Of a DNA stretch of 12,381 bases, positions 6,489 through 12,381 are shown piece by piece. The stretch is from Acidobacteriota bacterium. Its GTDB lineage: Bacteria; Acidobacteriota; Vicinamibacteria; Vicinamibacterales; CAVVIG01. The position numbers were made by a program, and so were the translations under genes. The stretch's first letter is position 1, and each line of letters opens with the position of its first letter. The DNA is taken from contig QHWF01000078.1 of NCBI GenBank assembly GCA_003222455.1, positions 1 through 12,381 on the forward strand, given 5' to 3'. The notes below the pieces were generated by a model that was given only the letters and a program-made list of their open reading frames with translations, ran no database searches and was not told the origin of the DNA.

Positions 6489-6638
6489 CTACTGCTGCTT
6501 CGTGAATTTCTCGGGATCCTGGTCGAATCGCGTTTTGCACGAGAGCGCGCAGAAATAATATGTCTTCCCCTTGTACTCGCTCGTGCCGGCAGCTTTCTTC
6601 TCGTCGATCTGCATCCTGCACACGGGATCGGTCACCAT
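6489..6638 (-). CDS. Small stand-alone YHS-domain protein, 49 aa
   Basis: This gene is short but well supported. ATG at 6638 is preceded by AGGAGGT with four bases between GGAGG and the start. The protein begins 'MVTDPVCRMQIDEKKAAG' and continues 'YKGKTYYFCALSCKTRF', ending 'DPEKFTKQQ'. That is a complete YHS domain with the conserved Cys7 and the Cys30/Cys34 pair plus 'YYF'. The same pattern opens the neighbouring copper ATPase ('DPVCGM', 'YYFCSPGCVERF', 'SPDTFF'). YHS domains are found in heavy-metal ATPases and metal-handling proteins. It is therefore likely a small cytoplasmic metal-binding partner or chaperone for copper or a similar metal. It lies downstream of the ATPase in the same direction, separated by a 180-bp repeat-bearing gap. 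Confidence 0.85.
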   Translation of the reverse strand: MVTDPVCRMQIDEKKAAGTSEYKGKTYYFCALSCKTRFDQDPEKFTKQQ

Positions 6639-6663
6639 GCGACCTCCTGGGTTAGGAGAGGGT

Positions 6664-6819
6664 TAGGAGCGTGTCCGACGAACCAGCATCGCCGTGGAAC
6701 GCGAAGGCCGCGAAGGCCGCGAAGGCCGCGAAGGCCGCGAAGGCCGCGAAGAAATATAGTTCTTCTTTGCGTCCTTTGCGGCCTCTGCGTTCGATCGTGA
6801 CGTTCGACGTTCGCTACTA
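6664..6819. repeat. Palindromic element with a tandem-expanded arm
   Basis: The left end on the plus strand is TAGGAGCGTGTCCGAC (6664-6679), identical to the minus-strand end of the element at 4981-4996. The right end on the minus strand reads TAGTAGCGAACGTCGAAC from 6819, a diverged version, and its TAG is the stop codon of the copper ATPase. Between the ends, a GCGAAGGCC array (6701-6751) faces the complementary-like arm 'TTCTTTGCGTCCTTTGCGG' (6763-6781) across a short AT-rich loop. GGTTAGGAG also occurs as a near-direct repeat at 6650-6658 and 6661-6669. Confidence 0.7.
6701..6751. repeat. 9-bp tandem repeat (GCGAAGGCC, about 5.7 copies)
   Basis: Five perfect copies of GCGAAGGCC run from 6701 to 6745, followed by the partial GCGAAG. 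The array forms one arm of a palindromic element; the other arm has only about two equivalent units. This is consistent with slippage expansion in the left arm alone. It is not a CRISPR array: there are no spacers. Confidence 0.95.
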
Positions 6820-9234
6820 GAGTCTGACCCGGCGGAGCCGGAGCGCGTTGCCGATCACCGAGACCGAGCTGAACGTCATCGCGGCGCTCGCCCAGATCGG
6901 ACTGATCCGCGTGCCGGTCAGCGGGTACAGCACGCCTGCCGCAATCGGCACGCCGATAGCGTTGTAGACGAACGCCAGGAAGAGGTTCTGTCTGATGTTG
7001 CGCAGCGTCGCGCGACTGAGCCGGCGGGCGCGCACGATGCCGCCCAGATCGCCCTTGATGAGCGTGACGCCCGCGCTTTCAATCGCGACATCGGCTCCGG
7101 TGCCCATCGCGATGCCGACAGACGCCTCGGCGAGCGCAGGTGCGTCGTTGATGCCGTCACCCGCCATCGCCACGACGTGTCCGTCGCGTTGCAGCTGCCG
7201 GATGACCGCGCGTTTCTCCTGCGGCAGCACCCCGGCGCGCACATCGTCGAGACCAAGCTCCCGCGCCACGGCAGCGGCCGTGGCCTGATTGTCGCCGGTC
7301 AGCATGACGATGCGCAGGCCCTCGGCGTGCAGTTGGCGGATGGCGTCGCGCGACGACGGCTTGATCGGATCGGCCACACCGATTAACGCCGCCAGCCTGC
7401 CGTCGATGGCGAGAAACATGACGGTTTGCGCCGACGCGCGGAGAACGTCCGCCCGACTGTTGGCGGCGGAAACGTCAATCCCCTCGTCGCTCATCATTCG
7501 CGCATTGCCGAGGACGACGAGGCGCCCGCCGACGCGGCCGCGCACGCCGCGCCCCGGTTCTGCGGAGAAATCTTCCACCGCCGGTATCGTGGCGCCACGA
7601 TCACGCGCACCGCCGATGATGGCCGCCGCCAGCGAGTGTTCGCTGCCCTGCTCGAGCGCGGCTGCTGATCCGAGCGCTTCCAGGTCGGAGGTGTCGTCCA
7701 ACACCTCCACGCTCGTGAGCCTGGGTTTGCCTTCGGTCAAGGTGCCGGTCTTGTCGATGACCAGCGTGTCGACCTTCTCGAGACGTTCGAGCGCTTCGGC
7801 ATTCTTCACCAGGACGCCCGCCGTGGCGCCGCGACCCGTGCCCACCATGATCGCCATCGGCGTGGCGAGGCCGAGTGCACACGGGCAGGCGATGATCAGG
7901 ACCGCGACGGCCGTGACCAGCGCATGAGCGAGTCGAGGTTCCGGCCCGACTGCGCTCCAGACAACGAAGGCGAGGACCGCCACGCCGACGACGGCCGGAA
8001 CGAACCAGGCGGCGATGACGTCTGCCAGGCGTTGAATCGGGGCACGGCTGCGTTGCGCTTCGCCGACCATCCGTACGATTTGCGCCAGCAGCGTGTCGGC
8101 GCCCACGCGTTCGGTCCGCATCAGAAACGTTCCCGTGCTGTTGATCGTGCCGCCGGTGACGCGGCTGCCCGTCTCTTTTTCCGCCGGAATGGACTCGCCG
8201 GTGACCATCGATTCGTCGACCGCGCTTCGCCCTTCGATGACGATGCCGTCCACCGGGATCTTCTCGCCGGGACGCACGCGACACACATCCCCGACCTGCA
8301 CACTCGTGATCGGCACGTCCACTTCCTGGCCGCCTCGCACGAGGCGGGCGGTTCTCGCCGCCAGTCCCAGAAGCTCTTTGATGGCCGCACTCGTGCGGCT
8401 GCGCGCGCGCAGTTCGAGCACCTGCCCCAGCAGCACGAGCACCGTGATCGCGGCCGCGGTGTCGAAATACGTGGGCACGACCCCGTGCTCCCGGAATCCC
8501 TCTGGAAAGAGAGCGGGCGCGAGCGTGCCGAGCGCGCTGTAGACATATGAGGCGCCGACGCCCATCCCGATCAGCGTGAACATGTTCGGACTGCGATTGA
8601 CGATCGACGCCCACGCCCGCTGAAAGAACGGCCATCCGGCCCAGAGCACGACTGGCGTCGAGCAGACGAGGCCGATCCAGTTTTCGGCTTGCATGCTGAA
8701 AAGGCGTGTGCGCAGGCCGGGCGCCATGCCGGTCATCGTGAGAACGAACACGGGGGCGGCCAGGGCTGCGCCGATCCAGAACCGGCGCGTCATCTGAACC
8801 AGTTCCGGATTCGGCGCGTCATCGATCCCGACCGTCCGCGGCTCGAGGGCCATGCCGCAGATCGGACAGGAACCCGGTCGATCGCGGACAATCTGCGGGT
8901 GCATCGGACAGGTGTACTCGACCGTGAACAGCGCGGCCGGATCAGACAAGTCGGGTTCGAGCGCCATTCCGCACTTTGGACAGGCGCCGGGGCCTTGCTG
9001 CCGGACTTCCGGATCCATCGGGCAGACGTAGGTCCGGTCGTGCCTGTCGGCGGGCGTAACTGGCGTTGACGGCGTGAAAAAAGTGTCGGGCGATGCCTTG
9101 AACCGTTCCACACAGCCCGGGCTGCAGAAGTAGTAGTCGGTGCCGTTGTGATGCACCGTTCCAGCCGCGGTGTCGGAGTCGACGGTCATGCCGCACACTG
9201 GATCCACGTGTTGTGATGGCGTGACGGTCGTCAC
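6817..9234 (-). CDS. copA: Copper-translocating P-type ATPase (PIB-1) with YHS and two HMBD domains
   Basis: This pump exports Cu(+) across the inner membrane using ATP. The GTG at 9234 is chosen because AAGGAG lies seven bases upstream (9242-9247); it gives 805 aa. The 33 further upstream codons in the frame are noncoding leader. Order: YHS domain about 10-55 (Cys14, Cys37, Cys41), two heavy-metal-binding domains at about 68-94 and 107-132 ('CPMDPE...CPKCGMALEP' and 'CPMHPQ...CPICGMALEP'), membrane helices, 'TGES' (345-348), metal-site 'ACPCALG' (449-455), phosphorylation 'DKTGT' (494-498), 'SEHSLA' (531-536), 'MLTGD' (644-648), 'GDGINDAP' (692-699), then 'YN' (757-758) and 'MTFSS' (786-790). 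CPC, YN and MxxSS are the Cu(+) signature. There is no GMTCxxC heavy-metal-associated domain. Its stop codon lies at a repeat edge. The symbol is given by function; orthology was not tested. Confidence 0.95.
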   Translation of the reverse strand: MTTVTPSQHVDPVCGMTVDSDTAAGTVHHNGTDYYFCSPGCVERFKASPDTFFTPSTPVTPADRHDRTYVCPMDPEVRQQGPGACPKCGMALEPDLSDPAALFTVEYTCPMHPQIVRDRPGSCPICGMALEPRTVGIDDAPNPELVQMTRRFWIGAALAAPVFVLTMTGMAPGLRTRLFSMQAENWIGLVCSTPVVLWAGWPFFQRAWASIVNRSPNMFTLIGMGVGASYVYSALGTLAPALFPEGFREHGVVPTYFDTAAAITVLVLLGQVLELRARSRTSAAIKELLGLAARTARLVRGGQEVDVPITSVQVGDVCRVRPGEKIPVDGIVIEGRSAVDESMVTGESIPAEKETGSRVTGGTINSTGTFLMRTERVGADTLLAQIVRMVGEAQRSRAPIQRLADVIAAWFVPAVVGVAVLAFVVWSAVGPEPRLAHALVTAVAVLIIACPCALGLATPMAIMVGTGRGATAGVLVKNAEALERLEKVDTLVIDKTGTLTEGKPRLTSVEVLDDTSDLEALGSAAALEQGSEHSLAAAIIGGARDRGATIPAVEDFSAEPGRGVRGRVGGRLVVLGNARMMSDEGIDVSAANSRADVLRASAQTVMFLAIDGRLAALIGVADPIKPSSRDAIRQLHAEGLRIVMLTGDNQATAAAVARELGLDDVRAGVLPQEKRAVIRQLQRDGHVVAMAGDGINDAPALAEASVGIAMGTGADVAIESAGVTLIKGDLGGIVRARRLSRATLRNIRQNLFLAFVYNAIGVPIAAGVLYPLTGTRISPIWASAAMTFSSVSVIGNALRLRRVRL

Positions 9235-9355
9235 TGGCTGGCTCCTTCCGTCTATGAACGGTCCCAGAGAGATTATGGAGTACGGGCTTGCATTCCGCCA
9301 CGCGATCCGCACATAGTGAGGGCTTCCTGACATTCAACCTTGAGGAGGTCTGCAC
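9235..9355. promoter_or_regulatory. Divergent promoter region between the copper ATPase and the VOC gene
   Basis: The 121-bp gap holds ribosome-binding sites for both genes: AAGGAG (minus strand, 9247-9242) before GTG 9234, and AGGAGG (9343-9348) seven bases before ATG 9356. It must contain back-to-back promoters. No clear CueR-type or CsoR-type dyad was recognised, so the regulator is not predicted. Confidence 0.55.
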
Positions 9356-9841
9356 ATGGCCAACGCGAAACGAGCCGTGCCCGAGGGGTTTCACACCATT
9401 ACGCCGCAGCTCGCTCTCGACAACGCGGCAAAGGCAATCGGCTGGTGGAAGCAGGGACTCGGCGCTGAGGAGGTGTCGCGCAGCACCGGGCCCGACGGCA
9501 AGATCATGCACGCCGAGCTCCGCATCGGCGATTCGCGCATCATGGTGAACGACGCCATGATGGGCGGCAAGGGGCCGCTGGCCTTGGGCGGATCGCCGGT
9601 GTCGCTGTGGATCTACGTCGAAGACAGCGATGCGCTGTTCAACCGCGCCGTCGGCGCGGGCGCGCAGGTGCGCATGCCGATGGCGAATCAGTTCTGGGGG
9701 GACCGCTGCGGCACGGTCAGCGATCCGCATGGGTACTCGTGGACGATCGCCACGCGTAAAGAAGACCTGACGCGCACGGAAATCGACCAGCGGGCGGCGG
9801 AATTCTTCAAGCAGTTCGCACAGCAGTCCGCCCACGGTTGA
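9356..9841 (+). CDS. VOC-family protein (glyoxalase/bleomycin-resistance fold, PhnB-like)
   Basis: The 161-aa protein has a single vicinal-oxygen-chelate module pair of the PhnB-like type. 'FHTITPQLALDNAAKAIGWWKQGLGAE' (split around residue 24) is the typical first beta-alpha unit. It is followed by 'MHAELRIGDSRIMVND' (51-66), 'VSLWIYVED' (82-90) and 'WGDRCGTVSDPHGYSWTIAT' (114-133). These proteins bind a metal or small molecule in a cup formed by two beta-alpha-beta-beta-beta units. Substrates vary too widely to name, and many members have no known reaction. It is cytoplasmic, with no signal peptide. The start is fixed by AGGAGG seven bases upstream. It is transcribed away from the copper ATPase, which may mean shared control but does not show shared function. 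A palindrome lies 20 bp beyond its stop. Confidence 0.88.
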   Translation: MANAKRAVPEGFHTITPQLALDNAAKAIGWWKQGLGAEEVSRSTGPDGKIMHAELRIGDSRIMVNDAMMGGKGPLALGGSPVSLWIYVEDSDALFNRAVGAGAQVRMPMANQFWGDRCGTVSDPHGYSWTIATRKEDLTRTEIDQRAAEFFKQFAQQSAHG

Positions 9842-9861
9842 TCGGGCGCAAAAACTGAAAC

Positions 9862-9923
9862 CTGAAAACTGAGAACGTCAAGGAATTCGGCCCCGTTGCC
9901 CATTCCGAGCTCTCAGTTTTCAG
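9862..9923. repeat. 13-bp perfect inverted repeat after the VOC gene
   Basis: CTGAAAACTGAGA (9862-9874) pairs perfectly with TCTCAGTTTTCAG (9911-9923) around a 36-base loop. Within the loop GGAAT and ATTCC could pair further. 'AACTGAAA' is also directly repeated at the left edge. It lies 20 bp after the VOC stop and well before the PadR promoter, so it could form the 3' end of the VOC transcript. No T-run follows. It is AT-rich against a GC-rich background, as expected of an inserted repeat. Confidence 0.8.
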
Positions 9924-9973
9924 TTCCCCTCGGCCTCCCTCCTGCCGTTCATCAAAGCGCCGCGCACGAACGA

Positions 9974-10002
9974 TTGACAACCGCCTGCGCCGGCAGTACC
10001 TT
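9974..10002 (+). promoter_or_regulatory. Sigma-70-type promoter for padR-tolC
   Basis: A perfect TTGACA (9974-9979) is followed after 17 bases by TACCTT (9997-10002), which matches three of the six positions of TATAAT. Spacing is ideal. Transcription would start near 10009, giving a leader of about 40 bases that contains the operator-like palindrome. It lies within the upstream extension of the padR frame, which argues that the extension is not translated. Confidence 0.55.
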
Positions 10003-10012
10003 CGACATTCGT

Positions 10013-10040
10013 TATCGAATCCGGATATCGCTTTACGATA
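10013..10040 (+). promoter_or_regulatory. Operator-like repeats in the padR leader
   Basis: TATCG-CTTTA-CGATA (10026-10040) is a perfect inverted repeat with a five-base spacer, ending eight bases before the padR ATG. A further half site, TATCG, is at 10013-10017. PadR-family repressors commonly bind dyads near their own promoter, so autoregulation is likely. The assignment of this particular dyad is inference. Confidence 0.5.
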
Positions 10041-10048
10041 GATTGACG

Positions 10049-10354
10049 ATGCTGGATCGGAATCTTTATACCGGGCTGATCCGTCTTCACATTCTCCACC
10101 ACGCCACCGAAGGTCCGATTTTCGGCCAGGCCATGATCGACGAGCTCGGACGGCACGGCTACCGGCTGAGCGCCGGCACGCTGTACCCGATCCTGCACGG
10201 CATGGAACGCCAGGGCTACCTGCGGTCGCGCGTCACCTTGAACGGCGGCCGGAATCGCCGCGTGTACCGCGTCACGCCGGCGGGCCGCCAGGCGCTCGTC
10301 ACGGCGCGACAGCGCGTCCAGGAGCTGTTTGGTGAGATGTTCGAGCGCCAGTAA
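10049..10354 (+). CDS. PadR-family transcriptional regulator
   Basis: The ATG at 10049 gives 101 aa, the normal size of a compact PadR regulator. The winged helix covers most of the chain: 'LYTGLIRLHILHHA' (helix 1), 'FGQAMIDEL', 'SAGTLYPILHGMERQGYLRS' split by its turn (recognition helix and turn), and the wing 'GGRNRRVYRVTPAGRQAL', followed by a C-terminal dimerisation helix. A longer frame from 9896 adds 51 residues that cover a promoter and a dyad and show no domain, so it is rejected. No strong Shine-Dalgarno sequence precedes 10049, so translation initiation may be weak. The gene abuts the tolC frame and is expected to control it, probably as a repressor released by a small molecule or aromatic compound. 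The ligand is unknown. Confidence 0.9.
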   Translation: MLDRNLYTGLIRLHILHHATEGPIFGQAMIDELGRHGYRLSAGTLYPILHGMERQGYLRSRVTLNGGRNRRVYRVTPAGRQALVTARQRVQELFGEMFERQ

Positions 10355-10375
10355 GTGGCGCGGCCGGGGCTCTCG

Positions 10376-11785
10376 ATGATTCGACGACGTGTGGGCATTG
10401 GTGCGCTGTTGATTGGGTTGGCCGGATCGATCAGCGCCTGGGCGCAGGCGGCCGCGGGACAGCCGCCGGAATCGCCGGCGTTTACGCTCGATCGAGCGAT
10501 GCAGTACGCGCTGGACCATTACCCGACGGTCAGGGCGGCCCTGGAGCGGGTGAACGCATCGACCGCCGGTGTCAGCGTGGCCAGGGCCGCGTATCTGCCT
10601 CGGCTCGATTCGTTGTGGCAGTCGAATCGCGCGACGGCCAATAACATCTTCGGCCAGATCCTTCCCCAGTCCGTCATCCCGGCGATGTCCGGGCCCGTCT
10701 TGACGTCCACCTCCACGCAGAGCGTCTGGGGCAGCGCCACCGGCGCGCTGTTCTCGTGGGAGCCGTTCGACTTCGGCCTGCGGCACGCGGCCGTCGGGCA
10801 GGCGGAGGCGGCGGTGGCACAAGCCCGCGCGGGGGAAGCGCTGACCCGCCTCGACGTGCAAAGCGCGGTCGGCGCGGCGTTCCTGGGCGTCGTTGCCGCC
10901 CAGCGCGCCGTGGCCGCGGCCCAGGCCGACCTCGATCGACGCGACATCCTGTCGCGCGCCGTGCACACGCTCGTCGACAACCAGCTCCGGCCCGGGGCGG
11001 AAGCCTCGCGCGCCGACGCCGAACGAGCTGCGGCGCAGACGCGCCTCATCCAGGCGCAGCAGACGCTGACGCTGGCGCAGACCACTACGGCGCGGGTGCT
11101 GGGCTTAGGCACCCGTCAGATGGCGATCGATCCATCAAGGCTGCTCGAGCAGCTGCCCGCTGGTGATGTGACGGCGGCTGCGCCGGACGGGCATCCGTTG
11201 GCGCACGTCCACCAGGCGGCGGTGGACCTTGTACGCGCGCAGCAGGACGTGCTCGCGCGCACGGATCTTCCGCGCGTCTACGTGCAGTCGAGCGTGTTCG
11301 GCCGTGGGAGTGGGGCGAATGCGAATGGCCAGTTCGACGGCGGCGCCGACGGCCTCGGCCTCGATCGCGCCAATTGGGCGGCCGGCGTCCAGGTCGTGTT
11401 TCCGAACGTGTTCGACTTCACCAGCCTGCGCGCACGCAAGGCGGCGGCCGCGGCGTCCGAACGCGTGGAAGCCGCCCTCTACGACGAAGCGCTTCTGACC
11501 ATCGCGAGCCAGCAGCAGGCGGCCGCGGTGATGGTGCAGACCGCCCGGGCGATCGCGGCGAACACGCCCGTGCAGCTCGCGGCCGCGCAGCAGAGTGAAT
11601 CCCAGGCGCGTGCCCGCTATCAAGCGGGCCTGACGAGCATCATCGAAGTCGCCGACGCGCAGAGTCTGCTCGCGCAGGCCGAGGTGCAGGATCAGCTCGC
11701 GCGCGTCGACGTATGGCGGGCACTCCTCGACGAGGCCGCGGCACAGGGCAACCTCACGCCGTTCCTCGCTCTTCTTCGTCCATAG
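10376..11785 (+). CDS. TolC-family outer-membrane efflux protein
   Basis: From ATG 10376 the protein is 469 aa, within the usual TolC size range. The start is chosen because it gives a clean signal peptide ('MIRRRVGIGALLIGLAGS', cleavage likely after 'AQA' near residue 25). A GTG at 10355, directly after the padR stop, would add seven residues and cannot be excluded. Two outer-membrane-factor repeats are visible as long Ala- and Gln-rich coiled-coil helices. The first repeat begins 'FTLDRAMQYALDHYPTVRAA' and includes 'WEPFDFGLRHAAVGQAEAAV' before a long helix; the second contains 'YVQSSVFGRGSG', 'VVFPNVFDF' and 'ARARYQAGLTSIIEVADAQS'. It should form the trimeric exit duct of an efflux pump or type I secretion system. 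No membrane-fusion or inner-membrane pump gene lies beside it in the window, so its partner is elsewhere. Confidence 0.9.
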   Translation: MIRRRVGIGALLIGLAGSISAWAQAAAGQPPESPAFTLDRAMQYALDHYPTVRAALERVNASTAGVSVARAAYLPRLDSLWQSNRATANNIFGQILPQSVIPAMSGPVLTSTSTQSVWGSATGALFSWEPFDFGLRHAAVGQAEAAVAQARAGEALTRLDVQSAVGAAFLGVVAAQRAVAAAQADLDRRDILSRAVHTLVDNQLRPGAEASRADAERAAAQTRLIQAQQTLTLAQTTTARVLGLGTRQMAIDPSRLLEQLPAGDVTAAAPDGHPLAHVHQAAVDLVRAQQDVLARTDLPRVYVQSSVFGRGSGANANGQFDGGADGLGLDRANWAAGVQVVFPNVFDFTSLRARKAAAAASERVEAALYDEALLTIASQQQAAAVMVQTARAIAANTPVQLAAAQQSESQARARYQAGLTSIIEVADAQSLLAQAEVQDQLARVDVWRALLDEAAAQGNLTPFLALLRP

Positions 11786-11797
11786 CCAGCCACGCTC

Positions 11798-12358
11798 TCA
11801 GCGCGGCCACAGCCAGCCGAACGTTCCGGCCGTCAGGAGCGCGTAGATCAATCCGTCGACCGTTGCCTTGATCGTCGTGGACCAGGCGCGTCGATACCAG
11901 ATGGACATCTGCCAGAGTGCCACGGCGTATCCGATGAAGGCGGTCGCTCCGGCAAAGCGGAACGCCCGCAGGTAAACGGCGCCGGGCGGCAGTGCGCGGC
12001 CGGCCACGTAGGCCGCGAACAGACCGACGGCCACGCAGTACAGGAACCAGAGGCCCAGATTCCGCCGCATCGACATCGCGCCGTTGGGCATGACGGTGAG
12101 CACCATCACCGGGCCAGCCTTCATCTTCGCGGCAAATTCGGGCGACTGCATTTCCTGCCGGCTGGACGGCCGCGGGATCATGTAGTCGCCGGGCGCAAGA
12201 GCGAGCGGGCGCAAGGCGTCCATCACCTTTTGCTCGTTCGGCAGTTTCGGGTAGTCGCTCTTGTGCCAGGGCAACACCATGTGAATGAGTGAGCTCGCCA
12301 TGAACACGAAAACAGCCGACAGCAGAATCGGAAGCCACAATGCGGACAGCGCTGTCAT
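11798..12358 (-). CDS. Four-helix integral membrane protein of unknown function
   Basis: The 186-aa protein starts at ATG 12358 with GGGAGG upstream at suitable spacing. Four membrane helices are predicted by eye at about 5-29, 101-120, 134-154 and 163-183. Between helices 1 and 2 lies a soluble loop of about 70 residues containing 'PWHKSDYPKLPNEQKVMDALR' (broken at Lys38) and 'GDYMIPRPSS'. His32, Lys33, Ser34 and Asp35 follow directly on helix 1. I recall similar uncharacterised bacterial membrane proteins but can name no family. It converges on tolC with a 12-bp gap and no visible terminator, so the two transcripts may overlap. It appears to begin a transcript near the window's right edge. 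Confidence 0.75.
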   Translation of the reverse strand: MTALSALWLPILLSAVFVFMASSLIHMVLPWHKSDYPKLPNEQKVMDALRPLALAPGDYMIPRPSSRQEMQSPEFAAKMKAGPVMVLTVMPNGAMSMRRNLGLWFLYCVAVGLFAAYVAGRALPPGAVYLRAFRFAGATAFIGYAVALWQMSIWYRRAWSTTIKATVDGLIYALLTAGTFGWLWPR

Positions 12359-12381
12359 GACGACCTCCCATGCCGAGCGTC

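Noticed and set aside
6250..6621. 123-aa minus-strand frame
   Set aside because: It runs through repeats and is out of frame with the YHS gene, whose domain and ribosome-binding site are clear in another frame.
6701..6751. Possible CRISPR array
   Set aside because: Units are 9 bp with no spacers; it is a simple tandem repeat.
9235..9333. N-terminal extension of the copper ATPase to 9333
   Set aside because: AAGGAG with a seven-base spacer marks the GTG at 9234, and the extension occupies the shared promoter region.
9896..10048. N-terminal extension of PadR
   Set aside because: It covers a promoter and dyad and part of a palindrome; PadR proteins of this type start at 'MLDRNLY'.

Overview
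The window is GC-rich, with short intergenic palindromes, 'CCGCCTTCAGGCGG' hairpins and a PadR regulator of the 'MLDRNLYTGLIRLHILHHA' type. Together these suggest an Acidobacteriota genome, possibly Vicinamibacteria. That placement is inferred from general resemblance and is not proven by any marker gene here. No rRNA, tRNA, CRISPR array, transposase or phage gene was seen.

Layout, left to right. (1) 1-534 has no convincing gene and holds two halves of a palindromic repeat separated by about 435 bp. (2) 532-2896, minus strand: a three-gene unit with a membrane histidine kinase, a NarL/FixJ-type response regulator (TTG start, 20 bp overlap with the kinase) and a 114-aa protein of unknown function. 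(3) 2897-3273 is a divergent intergenic region ending in a strong hairpin. (4) 3274-4839, plus strand: a GT20 trehalose-6-phosphate synthase (OtsA); no phosphatase gene (otsB) is in the window. (5) 4837-4996 is a palindromic element lying exactly between the stop codons of otsA and the convergent gene. (6) 4994-9234, minus strand: a Cu(+) P-type ATPase with a YHS domain and two heavy-metal-binding domains at its N terminus, then a 49-aa stand-alone YHS protein, then a secreted BNR/sialidase-fold protein with a Cys-Gly-Cys-Cys cluster. Repeats separate all three. (7) 9356-9841, plus strand: a VOC-family (PhnB-like) protein diverging from the ATPase. (8) 10049-11785, plus strand: a PadR regulator with a readable promoter and operator-like palindrome, followed by a TolC-type outer-membrane efflux protein. 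(9) 11798-12358, minus strand: a four-helix membrane protein of unknown function, convergent with tolC.

Functional reading. The kinase and regulator form a complete two-component system whose signal is unknown; its divergent placement from otsA allows, but does not show, a link to stress or osmolyte control. The ATPase and small YHS protein look like a copper-export module. PadR and TolC look like a self-regulated efflux unit with no inner-membrane pump or adaptor beside it.

The most unusual signal is a family of palindromic elements whose ends read TAGGAGCGTGTCCGAC or a diverged form. At three minus-strand genes (114-aa protein, BNR protein, Cu ATPase), and more weakly at otsA, the TAG at the element's edge is the stop codon of the flanking gene. 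One copy carries a 9-bp tandem array in one arm, and another is split by unrelated, highly structured sequence.
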